64,000 nt of DNA from Dillenia suffruticosa (GCA_033439265.1 JAVTVX010000030.1:5969774-6033773), one strand, 5' to 3'. Counted from the first letter of the stretch, positions 21,596-33,800 are shown. Program-made: numbers and translations. The notes: a model not told the origin generated them from the sequence alone.

Positions 21596-23281
21596 GTGTT
21601 GCCGAGTTGTATAATTTCAGCTCTTGAAACACGGAGACTAGTGCATAAGGGATGTGAAGCTTATTTGGCACACATTGTTGATACCACGGTAAGAAGTCCT
21701 AGTCGAGACAATGTTCCTGTGGTGAATGAGTTTCCGGACGTTTTTCCTGAAGAGTTGCCTGGGTTGCTACCAAACCGGGAGTTCGATTTCACCATAGATC
21801 TAATTCCCGGTACCGTACCAATTTTTATTCCCCCGTATCGAATGGCACTCGCAGAGTTGAAAGAGCTGAAGATTCAGCTCCAAGAGTTGTTGGAGAAAGG
21901 GTTTATCTGACCAAACACTTCGCCTTGGGGTGCTCCGGTCTTGTTTGTAAAGAAAAAGGACGGAACCCTCTGATTATGCATTGACTACCGATAGCTCAAC
22001 AAGGCAACGATAAAGAATAAGTATCCTCTTCCGAGAATTGATGATCTGTTTGATCAACTTCAAGGTACAAGTGTCTTTTCAAAGATCGACTTGAGATCTG
22101 GTTATCATCAGTTGAAGATTACGGGTAGTGATGTTCATAAGACCGCATTTAGAACGCGGTATGGACACTTCGAATTCCTAGTAATGCCCTTTGGATTGAC
22201 GAATGCTCCTGCGGCCTTCATGGATCTCATGAATCGAGTGTTTCATCCCTATCTTGATCAATTTGTTACAGTCTTCATCGACGACATTTTGGTGTATTCC
22301 AAAAGCGATGAAGAGCATTCCAAATATCTCCGAATCATTTTGCAAATCTTAGGGAGAAAGAGTTGTATGCCAAATTCTCAAAATGTGAGTTTTGGCTAAG
22401 AGAGATTGGATTTTTGGGACATGTGGTTTCTAGTGATGGGATTTTTGTGGATCCAAAGAAGGTGGAAGTCATTCTGAAGTAGGAGCAGCAAAAAAATGTC
22501 ACTGAAGTGCGAAATTTTCTTGGATTAGCAGGGTATTATCAGAGATTCGTAGAAGGATTCTCGAAAATAGCAACTTCGATGACAAGTTTGACTCGAAAGG
22601 GAGTCAAGTTCAAATGGGGTGAAAAGTGTGAGGATAGTTTTCAAGAGCTTAAGCAAAGGTTGAGCTCCGCTCCTATCCTTGCTCTCCCTACTAGTGGCGG
22701 TGGTGATTATGTGGTGTACAGTGATGCCAGCAAGCAAGGATTAGGGTGCGTGCTGACGCAAGGTGATAAGGTGATAAGGTGATTGCATACGCTTCTCACC
22801 AACTAAAGAAGCACGAAGTGAACTATCCTACTCATGATTTGGAGCTAGCTGCTATTGTGTTTGCTTTAAAGATTTGGCGGCATTATCTGTATGGGGTTAC
22901 TTGCAAGGTCTTTACTGATCACAAGAGTCTCAAATACTTACTTACTCAGAAGGAGCTCAATTTGAGACAAAGAAGGTGGTTAGAGCTGATCAAGGATTAT
23001 GACTTAATAATTGACTACCACCCCGGGAAGGCGAATGTGGTAGCTGATACTTTAAGCCGCAAGTGCTCATCTACGGCATCCCAAGGGAGTTCTTACCTCT
23101 CTTGTTTAGTTGAACTCCGAGCACTTAGAGTTGAGTTGGCTAAGGATGATCGAGGTGTTTTATTAGCCAAGTTTGTGGTTAGACCTACATTGTTGGATCG
23201 CATTCGGGAGTTTCAGGCTATAGATGATGAGTTGAAGGGCATTGTTGAGAAAATTCAAAAACGGGGAAAGCTAAATTCTTG
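21596..23281 (+). pseudogene. Reverse transcriptase and RNase H of the plus-strand gypsy element
   Basis: Reverse transcriptase blocks in order: EFPDVFPEELPGLLP, YRMALAELKELK, a stop after EKGFI (21908), [13 protein letters not shown] with a stop, [52 protein letters not shown] and the catalytic [11 protein letters not shown] near 22270. A frameshift follows near 22350, then KFSKCEFWL in the new frame. The RNase H part has FLGLAGYYQRFVEGFSKIA, VVYSDASKQGLGCVLTQ, a shift near 22780, [40 protein letters not shown] and the end block [17 protein letters not shown]. It would copy element RNA to DNA. At least three stops and two shifts prevent that. Confidence 0.9.
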
Positions 23282-23580
23282 AAAGGATTGGACAAGTGGC
23301 ATACCGGCTAGAATTACTGTCGGAGTTGCAGAGGATCCATGACGTTTTTCACGTTTCCATGTTAAAGAAGTATTTACCGGATCCTTCACATATATTGGAA
23401 GCACCTCCAATAGAATTGAATGAGAATTTGAGTTTCAAAATACAACCGGTGAAGATCACTGATAGGCAGATCAAGCAGTTGATGAGTAAGTAGATTCCTA
23501 TGGTTAAGGTGTTGTGAAGAAACAATCAAGTTGAAGAACAGACTTGGGAGACTGAAAAATTAATGCGGAAGCAACACCCG
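23282..23580 (+). pseudogene. Integrase C-terminal remnant; integrase core deleted
   Basis: After RNase H the frame reads [11 protein letters not shown] and then jumps directly to sequence that normally closes the integrase: [37 protein letters not shown] and, with stops, VEEQTWETEKLMRKQHP. The HHCC zinc finger and the DDE catalytic core, normally several hundred residues, are absent, so the deletion joins near 23275-23285. Without them the element could not insert itself. Confidence 0.85.
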
Positions 23581-23619
23581 TAGCTCTTTGATGTATAATT
23601 GTAATCTCGGAATTTCGGG

Positions 23620-23648
23620 GACGAAATTTCTTTTTAGGGGTTAAGTAT
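23620..23648 (+). other. Polypurine tract region before the 3' LTR
   Basis: GGGGACGAAATTTC followed by TTTTTAGGGGTTAAGTA lies directly before the LTR start TGTAATACC. This matches the purine-rich second-strand primer region of chromovirus-type gypsy elements, though the run itself is weak. Confidence 0.55.
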
Positions 23649-25797
23649 TGTAATACCAATTTTGAAAAGTCAAAAAAAAATTAATTAAGTGGGAAAAGTC
23701 ACTTTCCCAATTTCACTCTCTCTCTCATCTCTCGCCCTCAATCTCTCCCTCTTTGTTTCTCTCATTCTCTCCCTCTCCCGATTTTCTCTCTCTCACAAAT
23801 TCTCTCTCCCTCTCACTGTCACTCTCCCTCTCTGTTTCTCTTGCTCCCAATCTCTCCACCATCTCTCTCTCTCTTTCTCCCGCTCGCGTGCGACTGCCTT
23901 TTCTTCTCTCCCGCTCACGTGCGACTGCCTCTTCTTCTCTCCCGCGAGCGCGATAGCACTCTGTCTCCCTCGCCTGTTCGCGTTCGGCGCTGCCCTCTGT
24001 CTAGAACCTTACTACAATCCCAGTTGAGACCCCAACTCGGCAGTCATCATTAGGCCCTCGAAAACCCTAAGCACCGCATAGGTAAGGATGACAATTCTGA
24101 GTAAATACTTTAGGATTTTTGAGTGTCCTTAGTAGCTAGGTTTAATTGCTGACGTTTGCTTCAAATTAAAAACGTTACAGGTTTTGGACTAAAATGAGTG
24201 GTGCAGGAAGCTAAGTCCATGAAATGCGAGAAACCCTAGGTGAGGGAATTTCTATGTGCCTTCAATAATAGATCAAATGTAGACTGTTTAAGATGAGAGA
24301 ATGTGTTAGGGTTTATGATTTGTATCGAAATGTTACCCAAAATTAAGGTTTGCTGTGATTAATTGATATTGCCTATTTTGTAGAGAATGAAAATTTAAGG
24401 AAAATTGGAATATAAAATAGTATGCGAAGTAAATGATGATAAATTGGTAAAATGAGCACAAGAATAAGAAAACGTTAGAAATTGAGGTTTAAATAAAATT
24501 AGGAAAGTTTGTGAACCCTTGAATTTGGAGGAGAAATGACTTGAGAAAGAGTTTGTGATTTGATGTTGCTCTATAAATTGCTATGACATGAAATTGATGA
24601 TTGTTTGTTAGAAATTATGGCACATGACTTGAGAAATGACATATTGGAGAAATGCATGGTGCTAGTAGTTAATGGCTATAGTCATTCCCTCTACGGAGCG
24701 ACCCGATGGGGTGGCGTGGTTGGGGTTTTATTACGAGAGAGGTATACGCGACCTCTGCTCTGCCACGTCGGACTATCTGGATTGCACCCCGGGGAGGTCC
24801 GAGCCAACGCCAGGGAATGGGGTAGTATTTGTGATACTGAAATGGAAAACCCCTTAGCGGGCTTCCGTCTTGATTCGGCCAAACGCAGGACGGAAGTGAT
24901 TTCGATGGGACCCTTGTGATTTTCTGAAAGAATACTTGATGTGGATGCATATTTTGCGAATTATCTAATTTATTGAAAAATGTTTCTATATATATGAAAT
25001 ATTGTTTGACATATACTTTGTCACTCCCACATTTATCTCTTATTTATCATACAATTATATCATTGCACTCCACTCACTGAGTATTTCCCAATACTCCAGA
25101 GAAAGTTTAGATCTGCTGTAGAAATTGAAGCTGAGTAAGATTTATTCCGCTGACTTGTGTAGGTACATAGAAATGCAAATTCATTTTTGTTGATTTTGAA
25201 GTCCATGGAATAAAAGACTTGTATAATTCTTTTGGTATAGATTAAATTAATACTTGTTTCATATATAAGAGCAAGTATTGATGGAATCCTTACATGGTTT
25301 GTACAGAACTTGTTCATTTTCTTTTAAACTCTCATATGGGACATTTGGATTGAAATTCTGAAATTTGATACTTTTTTTTGGATTTGTGAAGTTCTGTATA
25401 TTTCAAACCGTTTGAATTTTACTGACGCTAGCTCGTTTCTTCATGCGAGTGTTAGTAAAATCCTGCGATTATGATTTGAGACTTTTTTATTTTAAATGTT
25501 TTAATTGTGCTGAAAATTCTGGAACGGCTGGAATTGCCAATTTTTGTATGTATGCATGTATAGGAACCCTCGCCCCATTTGCGTGTCGATGCATGTTCGT
25601 GTGTATAGGGATGGACCGGATGGACCCTTTATATAGTATTGTCATATGATTTTTTCCATTTTTGATGGAGTGTGTATTGGATGAGTTTTGAACTGATTTG
25701 TAGTCTTGCGGAGTTTCAACATAAGGGGAGATTCTGCTCGTGTATCAAGACAACGCGACGACTATTGCGTGGTCTATTCGAGAATCAGGGCGTAGAA
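23649..25797 (+). repeat. 3' LTR of the plus-strand gypsy element
   Basis: It is colinear with 17075-19471 but shorter (about 2,149 bp). It lacks about 265 bp at the point near 24548 and about 25 bp near 25098, and carries an extra repeat of about 30 bp in the CTCTC/CGCTCGCGTGCGACTG zone (23880-23940). Its end reads GGGCGTAGAA where the 5' LTR has GGGCGTAACA. The many differences between the two LTRs mean an old insertion. Confidence 0.88.
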
Positions 25798-26340
25798 GCT
25801 ACACTTGCTAAGAGAATCTTCCAAATTAGACTGCCCTGTTTAGGCTTTGTGTCAAGAATCTCACGAAACACGAGTGCCTTGAGATCCGTGGGATTGCCGA
25901 ATATCATTGCCAGATTTCACCGGAGTGAAGTACACTCACCATCTCCAATCTTGCTGAGAGTAGGATTCATTTGGTGTGAAAAAGATTTTGTGTGGTAAGC
26001 TTATTCTACATTTCAATTCTGAATCGTTTATTTTATTGTAAGATTGATTTAACCTGAGCCATAAGAATGGAATCTAAAGCGCTGTGATTTGTGTGGTTCA
26101 GTGCACCATAAACTTGTGCACGTGAGTGATCTTACCCGTCAGATTGTGGTAAGGATTGACCATTGACTATTGACCTTTGACTTCTAGGTTGACCTACCGT
26201 TATCTACATTGATCGACGTTGACTAGATTGACCAAAAATTTCACCGAAGGTCCCTACTTAATTTGAACGTACTGACTCCATTTTTTAGGTTTGTTTGCCT
26301 AAATTCTGCATTGTTTTTGAATTAGAGAACTTGATTCACT
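25798..26340 (+). other. Leader region between the gypsy 3' LTR and the copia gag
   Basis: No frame with a known domain. It probably continues the copia leader interrupted by the gypsy insertion. It holds seven TTGAC motifs in 77 bp (26156-26232), described in the findings. Confidence 0.45.
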
Positions 26341-26870
26341 ATGTATAGACACAGCCAAGGTATGACATTCCCTTATTCGATGGAAAGTCAAATTTCACAT
26401 TTTGGTATAGCACTGTTGAGGATATTCTGGTACAGCGAGGTCTTGAGCAAATTTTGATATGAATGAGGAAAAGTGGAAGAAAATCCAAATGCAAGGAGTA
26501 AGCACAATCAGATTAGCACTAACCCATGAAGTGAAGTTAAATGTACGAAACCAAGGTTTGTGGGACAAGCTTGAGAGCATAGATGCTTTGAGGTCATTGA
26601 TCAGTCGGTTTTGTCTACAGATAGAGTTGTATACACTAAGGATGGAAGATGAAGGTAACGTATATGATCACATTAAATGCCTTCAAACAATTAGTGTGTA
26701 AGTTACTGCATGCAGGTGATGAGGTAACGGATGAGGAGCAAGCTAATTTTGGTGGGATCATTTCCTAAATCATACAACTCACTGGTTTAGACATTAGCGA
26801 TGGGTAAGTCAAAACTGAAGATAGATGAGATAAATGCAAAAAAATGAAAAGAAGAAAGAGGTTTGCACAC
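26341..26870 (+). pseudogene. Ty1/copia Gag (UBN2 type), degenerate
   Basis: In frames broken by stops the sequence reads FDGKSNFTFWYSTVEDILVQ then RGLEQIL, followed by MNEEKWKKIQMQGVSTIRLA, LTHEVKLNV and GLWDKLES, then LRMEDEGNVYDHIKCL and GDEVTDEEQANF. This follows the copia Gag plan (FDGxNFxxWxxxMxDILxQxGL; W...A...IRLxLxxEVL; LWxKLEsxY; LKMxEGxSvxxHLxxF; DEDqAxxLL). The end of the domain and the rest of the copia polyprotein are not found. It matches the 5' LTR and PBS at 16474-16907, on the other side of the gypsy insertion. Confidence 0.78.
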
Positions 26871-26879
26871 CCTATAGGA

Positions 26880-28980
26880 GTTGCCTAGCCACTAAATAAT
26901 GTAAAAAGTTTCCACCAATGACAGGATAAGAATTCCTGCCAACGCTGACAACAAACCTAATAACTTGTGTCTCTGAAACATTGATCGGTTTTCACCTCAA
27001 GTGGAAATTGAAAAATCATGCTTGCGCCTGGCCTTCTATACCAAATTAGTTCTCTGTATCATTTTGCAAGAAATACCGATGTTAGAAAAGTCAAAGAGAA
27101 CTGTCTAAACCAAGGTTTATCAAAGGGGGCATCTCTGGAGATATAAGCGGTTCTCATCCCAAAATTCTAAAAAGAGAAAAAGGAGCACCTGCTACTCGAC
27201 TGAGTAACTTGAACGAAAGAACTTTATCACAAACGAAGGACAAAATTTCTACTAGATATGGCATGATAAAATAGCTACAACTTAGAAATAAAGCTAGCAA
27301 TCAATATATGTGGTGGCGGAAGCTGTTGCAGAAGCCAAGGTCCCTTCGCATATTGAGATCGTTATGAACAGACTAAATGGCTAATTCAACCAGGATGCTA
27401 GGATTCCAGAAGAAACTGAATGGCTTGTTAACATAAGGGCCTTTGTCTATAGGATTAAATTTAAGCTATAACTACTGTACCTATTTGGTGAGCCTATCAC
27501 CCACATCCCTGAATGTATCACTTGACAGGAGTAGCAATTTTTAGATATAATGCTCTAAGTGGGAAACGATAATAAGAATGGTGCAATAGAAAACATAGAA
27601 CAATGCTACTCTCAACCTGCTCCATTCCACTCTGATTCAATTATTTCAAGACTTGCCAAACGATAGCGGCATCCCAGGAGACCACTTAAGAACCTTTCAA
27701 GTTATCAAACCCATCAATGGCCATGCAAATGTTACAATAGACTAGTAACCCGCCGCTCAAAAGAATGTCAGAGTAATGTAGCTAGAAAAGAAGCAGCGCA
27801 ATCAAAACCCATCAATAAGCAAGACCCATAAAAATTATTTGGATTAATGGAATGAGAAAGTAGATATGGGTGTTTTATAAATTGTTTGACCTCGGATTTC
27901 CAAGGTCAAGGTGGGTTCTAATTCCGACTCGCCTAGGCCCATTAAATAATAGACCAAATTACATGGATGGTACTCAAATTATGTGTCAAATTTCAATGAA
28001 CTCCCTAAAACTTTGATTAGATTTGAAATGCCAAGATGTTTAAACTTTCAAATTCATAAGAATGAAATCCTAAGCAATCGGACCTTAATTTTTAAAAACG
28101 AAATATTTGAAGTGGGTTTAATTATGTGACATGTACATGATACATCATTTTCCTCCCTTCTGCCTTCCATGTTATTTATATGGCATCTATTCTCCGTAAC
28201 ACTTCTATCACACTCTTTCTCCCTCTCTTTCGATTGCCACCAGCAGAATCATCTAACCTTCTTAAACTATTGTCACACCCAATCACTTGTTTATGGAGAT
28301 GAGCTTCGTTGGACTCTATTCTTTGTCTTTTGGTGAAATTTCAGTTATTAATATTATATAAAAAGTAAATTTTGTTCAAAAAGAAAATATTTTAATTTTT
28401 ATTGAAGATTTTAAAAAGAAATCCACGGCCACAATACCTGGAGGAGAAAGAGAAAAATCTGACAATTTAATTTTGTTTCAGTTCAAGAGAAGAATTAGTG
28501 ACATAAAACCCAAATCCCATCGGAGAAAATTTCTTTTGAATCTCGTTTTTCTAATCCCCGTCTTGGTATTAAAAAAAAAAATGATGTTTTGAATATTAAG
28601 AGCAAATTATGTCATTCAACTTTATATTTCTTTTTAATAGGTCATAATAATGACATCTAAATTTTAAAAATTTAGATTAAAATACGTCGTTAAATTAGTT
28701 TTGATAACATTTAAAATAAATTAATTAAAATATAATATTAGATATCCGTCGATTATTTAAGAAAAATAAATAAATCTAATTGATGAAAGCGGAGCTCAGA
28801 AGAAGAGATGGCCGGGAAATGATGTGGCATGTGAGAAGGGAGACAAATAATGTATCAGATGGGACATTCGATTACTAACCCCACGATTTTCGTCTAAATA
28901 CCTAACAGCAATCTGCATAGGGATTTGATTGTTATAAGTCAAAGTCTAGGGATTTAATAGAAGTCTGGCCTATAATTAAA
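26880..28980. other. Non-coding or unrecognised region
   Basis: About 2.1 kb with no frame above 60 residues and no recognised domain on either strand. It is less AT-rich in 26900-27800 than the flanking intergenic DNA, so it may be old transposon or gene debris that I cannot identify. The part after 28300 is very AT-rich and leads into the DCC1 promoter. Confidence 0.4.
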
Positions 28981-29085
28981 CGACCCGACACATAAGCAGA
29001 TGTGCACCCACGCCTAAACCTCGAGAAAGGGCGCGAAAATGGCGACTAAACTGGGACAAAAGGGGGAGGGAAGAGAGAGAGGGAG

Positions 29086-29117
<32 letters not shown>
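29086..29117 (+). repeat. (GA)n microsatellite in the DCC1 5' leader
   Basis: About 16 GA units end directly at the start codon of the DCC1 gene. GA/CT repeats are common in plant 5' leaders and can bind GAGA-binding (BPC) proteins; a role here is inference. Confidence 0.85.
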
Positions 29118-29122
<5 letters not shown>

Positions 29123-30528
29123 AGAAGCAGAAGGCGGGAGTTCCAGAGGTGGAGCGGAAGCAGTTCTGAACATGAAACCCAACTCTTCAATGTCAATAGC
29201 GTACCACTCTCTCTTCGGTCCTCATGATGAGCTAATTCTCCTCGAGCTCGATCCATCTCTCATCCCAGATGTTCTTCACCAAAGGTAACCAAATGCAAAC
29301 CCCATATTGATTTCCAATTTAATTTGAAAAGGTTTATGGTTCGTTTCAAATTTCTACAAAAATTAGGGTTTTTATTTTTCTTGTTTAATTTCTTAGAGTG
29401 ACACTAAGAGGACAACCTGATGAAGACGCTGTTCTATGCACTCAATCGAAAACTTTTGGAATAAAATTCGTGGGAACCTCCAATTCTGTATTTTTAGTAC
29501 CTCCATCATCATCTTCAAATTCTGGTTATGTGGATGAATTTACTAATAGTGCTGAAAATGCTAACAAATTACCAATTGCGCCTGTTCTGAAAGTCTCCCC
29601 TGGTACGTTGGAGCTTGTGGAAGTAGCTCCGCGGCTTGATAAGCTTAAGCTGCTTCTTTCGGAGCGTCCTTATAGATTGGAGGATGCAATGGAAGTTGAT
29701 GAGACTTATCAATTGAAGGAGAAGAGAATGGGATTTTTTAAGTGGGATGATCTTGTTCAATGTGTGCAAGCGAGTGATGATGAGCTGCGTGAAGGGTTAC
29801 TAGCGATTCATGCTGTGGAGATTGATGGGTGTTGGAGAGTTGTTGATGAGACTTACATGGGGGATGTGTTAAACATGCTTTTTCATAACTTAGTGTTGAA
29901 TGATTGGTCCTTGGATGCGCTTGTTGAAAATGAAGTTGTGGATATTTTGGTATCAGACGGATTCCCTCTAGTTATTGCACGACACTGCTTGGAGGTCTAT
30001 GGAAGTAAAGTTGGTGATGGAGTAGGTGGTTGCATGTGGAAGCTGGACGAGAAGAGGGTCTGTGTGCATTTTGCAAGAGTGGTATTAAGGGAAGGGAAGA
30101 AGAGGATGGAGAGCTTTATGGAGGAGTGGTTGCAAAAGGTTCCTGATGGGATGAGTGCTAGTTTTGAAATGTTGAAAGGGGAGGTTTTGACAGAGAGGAT
30201 TGGGGCTGAGATGTGGGTTCATACTTTCAGCGTTTCTTCTTTGCCTCTGAACCCTGCTGATCGTTTCTCAGTTCTGTTTCTGAAGCGGCCAAAATGGGAG
30301 TGGAAGGATCTAGAGCCCTATCTCAGGTTTATTATTCTTTGAACCTGTTAGCTATATTTTCATTACATAGTATTCTGTTTGGGTTATGAGAATTTTAATG
30401 TTTCTGCTGGGACTGACTTTTGTAGGGACTTGAGAGTACCGGGCCTTTCTTCAGAAGGCATGCTACTGAAGTACACCAGAAAATCACAGCCAACCCAGGA
30501 TACTGAGCCTATTTTCAGTGCAAGATAA
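29118..30528 (+). CDS. DCC1: Sister chromatid cohesion protein DCC1 homologue
   Basis: Three exons (29118-29284, 29397-30326, 30426-30528) with GT-AG introns join to exactly 1,200 bases, 399 residues plus stop. DCC1 is a subunit of the CTF18 clamp-loader complex (CTF18-CTF8-DCC1), which loads PCNA during S phase and supports cohesion in the nucleus. Recognisable parts are LILLELDPSLIPDVLHQR, RGQPDEDAVLCTQSKTFGIK, FVGTSNSVFLVPP, LKLLLSERPYRLEDAMEVD, and the C-terminal winged-helix part PADRFSVLFLKRPKWEWKDL, RDLRVPGLSSEGMLLKYTRK and the end EPIFSAR. The start is set by the ATG after the GA repeat, which keeps the N-terminal family wording (AYHSLFGPHDELILLEL). The gene looks intact and lies between transposon relics. 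Length suits the family (about 390-400 in plants). Confidence 0.93.
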
Positions 30529-30650
30529 TATAAACAAGGCCCCTGTATGGTATCATATTTGTTTGGCAATTTAATCATTGCAAGTTAGATTGGCACCAAA
30601 CAAAATTTTAAATATACTGTGCACTATTCATGTCTCATTTTCACTATAAT

Positions 30651-30882
30651 GTCACTTTTGTAATTACTATTCCTTCTTATCAAGTAGGATGAAGGATCTA
30701 GCATTGAGTTTCATATGATTTGTGTATGATCAATTGCGAGCAATCACATCTAATTGATATGGTTCTGTCACTTTTGTAATTACTATTCCTTCTCATCAAG
30801 TACGATGAAGGCTCTAGCATTGAGTTTCATATGATTTGTGTATGATCAATTGCGAGCAATCACATCTAATTGATATGGTTCT
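30651..30882 (+). repeat. Recent tandem duplication of 116 bp downstream of DCC1
   Basis: Two adjacent units, 30651-30766 and 30767-30882, both starting GTCACTTTTGTAATTACTAT and ending TGATATGGTTCT, differ at only a few bases. They lie about 120 bp past the DCC1 stop codon, so possibly in its 3' untranslated region. Confidence 0.9.
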
Positions 30883-33800
30883 ACCGGCAGTGATGAATGA
30901 AGTAGCTTGGTATCTACATTATATTTTTGGTTGGTTTCTTAATAACCTTGCTTTTGTTGTTGCTTGGCATTGCTCTTATCAGCTCCAGTTATCCCAAAGG
31001 ACCAATTTTGGTCATCATAGAATGGATAATTTTGGCTTTATATCATGAATCCCGTTGGTCTCTGGGTGAGAAAACTCTTAAACACTTGTACTTTTTTTTA
31101 ATGACAGACAGGATGCATGTGGTGGAATTACCGAAAGCATCACATGCGACTGCAAAGTTCCATAGTCTAGGAATATTACTTGTTCTTGCAGTGCAACATG
31201 TAGCATATTTTCCTTAAGAACATGGGTCTATGACTTCTAATATTGTACTGCATTTTGGTTTGATGTTATTTATGAGAGAGGAAAATATCAAGTTTCATTG
31301 CTCTGAATGGTTTCACCACTGAATATATCAAGCATTCTACCTATACTAATAATGAAAAAAGTGTTATATTCATCAGTCTTGAATAGAAGTACCAACTCAG
31401 AGTATGATATCCTATATGTATAATGCAACCATGGAAGGGGATCTTATTTTGCTGCTCGATATTTATTTGGGTCCATCAGGATGATGCGGCAATTCATGGG
31501 TTTGGAATAAAAAATGACAATAGTTAAAGGAAATCTCCTTTTTTTATCTCAATCCTTCTGGCTTATTTATTTATTTATTTATTTATTTTGCTTCAAACTT
31601 CGAAGAAAGAGGAATTTTAATAGCAATGGGAGGTCACTCCTGATCAGCGATTATATTTGGCATCAAGTCCATCAGTTTTTTGGTATCTCTCTTGATCTTA
31701 TTTGAATAACATGGATCTGGCCAAGTTTTTAATTCTCTTTCTTATTGATACTTGTTAGTTTGTATGGGTTGGGGTTTCTTTCAAACTCAGTTTTCTCATG
31801 AGAGAGAGACACAGATGTGGATCTCTATTGTAGTTATTTTGCCATTAATAAGAGGGAATCAATAATGTGGATTACAGTTATTGCTGATTGATCTTGTTTT
31901 CACTTACCTTTTAAATCTTGTTGATGTGCTTCACAAAATCAATGACAAACGAAGGGGTTGAGACTTGAAACGAAGTCTTGTTTGTGGTATTTGAGCAACT
32001 TTTCAAGGTACATACGTTTAACATTCCAAGTTGCAATTTATACCATTTTCTTTTCCTTTTATCATGGACTACGATAGTTTCCAATGCACCTGCATAGCTA
32101 CAAAATCTTACAGGGCTAGTAGCTTTAGAATTAACAATTTTAAAGAGTTGTATAAAACTTTTGTGGTTTTAGATCTTTATCAAAATTGACTGGGACTATG
32201 TCCAGGGAGGAGGGAATTTCCAGGGAGGAGGGAATTTCAAGTCCGGGTCAATTTAAGATCTTGTAGTTGCAAAAATGTTTCCAAAATGTTTCCATTAAAA
32301 TTGATGTGTAGAAAGGTAACTCTCACTCGAGGTAGGCAGTATCCTGCAATTGAGCTTGTCCGTATTCTGGTTCAACAATTTTCAGCCAGATTAGGAAATT
32401 CTCAACAATAGCAGATTACTAGTTGGACCAAGGTAGAATAGTAATGGCATATAAAGATTGAGAGGTTAAAGCAAGAGTTCCTATGATCAGCTTCAGAGAA
32501 GAGAAGATAGATATTGGTCATTGGGAAAATGTTGTGTCAAATAAAAAATGGAGACTGTTAAACTATATGATTTGGGGGTTAAATCTTGGCAACTAAGTCT
32601 AAATAAATTGCTTTGGTGGCAAATGGTTCTGGCAATTTCCTGAACAATTGAAAGGACTGGCATAGAGGCGTTAAAAACAGGTAAAATAAAAGGTATAGGC
32701 TCCAGCAGAAACCGTGGAATGCCAAGACAAAGAGGAAATATTATCTGATGAAGCTGTGGAGGTTCATGTGTCAACCACACCCGGTCCTTGTTTTGGATAT
32801 AGAATATGAATTTAGAGTTGATCCTCAAATTCACTTTTGGGAAGATTCTGGGGAAGAATATAGGCCTCTGTCTATTAACTGTTGTACTGTAACTCAGGCA
32901 ACTCATGATAGAAAAGGCATGGTCCTAGTATATTTCCAATTTTGCACCTGCTTGACCCTTTCTGGTGGGAAACTTTTCTCATTACACCAGAAGTAACCTC
33001 TTGTTCATTCTAGCTTTTCTGTTTCATAGGCTAAACTCATTTAAAGGCTAAAATTTCTACTAATATTCATGTGCTTAATCTGTCAATTATTCTCATTAAA
33101 ATAAAGACCAACAGTCTATAACAAGTCATGACGCCAAACAAGGGATTGCATTCTGGCATATGCATCGTCTGTCATCAAGATACTGAATCTCCTAATTATT
33201 TCTTTTTGCATTCTTTCGACTGCTTGGGCCATTTGGGATAGTTGTTTTGAGAAGTGCTGGATCTCCATAAAAGACTAAAATGGCATGTTTCTGATCAACT
33301 CTAAGGATTTGGAACACATAAAGTGCAGAACCTGGACATATATATCATTAGTTTCACTTTTGGCTATTTGGCTAGAATGCTAGGATCCTTGGGGGACATT
33401 ATCTGCACCCACTGCTTTCATAGTTTTGACTGAATTAGTTGAGACAAAATGGCCTGCACTTCAAAAGGAGTGTCTGAGATTTTATTCAGCATGGTTTAAA
33501 ATCTCCTTTCAAACCAAGTGATTTTATGTTCTCCCTTTTGTAATCATTCCTTACATATGCCTTTAGTTGAAGCAAGATCATTCCTTCCATCTACCATTAC
33601 AAAGTACTTACAAATATATTCATATCCCAGTGCTCATGTTTCATACGTTTTGATTTTATGTAAACAACAAACAGAACATAGCTGATGTTAATTAGAGAAT
33701 AGGGGAGTGAACCCTCTAAAAACTCACGCAGTTTAGGATGGATCAAATGCTTTACCTTTTCCATCACTTGGCCTAACATCATCAGACGGAGGTTTCTCTC

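Larger units (their letters stand above)
17075..25797 (+). mobile_element. Ty3/gypsy retrotransposon (Tekay/Del-like), defective, nested in the copia relic
   Basis: Order: 5' LTR (17075-19471), PBS (19479-19492), gag (19729-21098), intron-like insert (21099-21230), protease (21231-21592), reverse transcriptase and RNase H (21596-23281), integrase C-terminal part only (23282-23580), purine-rich tract, 3' LTR (23649-25797). The integrase zinc finger and catalytic core are missing. Frames carry several stops and shifts, so it cannot move on its own. Both LTRs start TGTAATACC. The flanks show no matching 5-bp duplication (AAGGA before, GCTAC after). Copia sequence lies on both sides, so it inserted into a copia element. 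Confidence 0.9.

Noticed and set aside
29398-30342. A 314-codon frame starting at GTG as a separate gene
   Set aside because: It is exon 2 of DCC1 plus intron read-through; the true start is the ATG at 29118, and splicing gives an exact 399-residue protein.
32493-32906. 137-codon minus-strand open frame in the intergenic region
   Set aside because: No family resemblance, no splice or promoter context, and composition typical of a chance frame.
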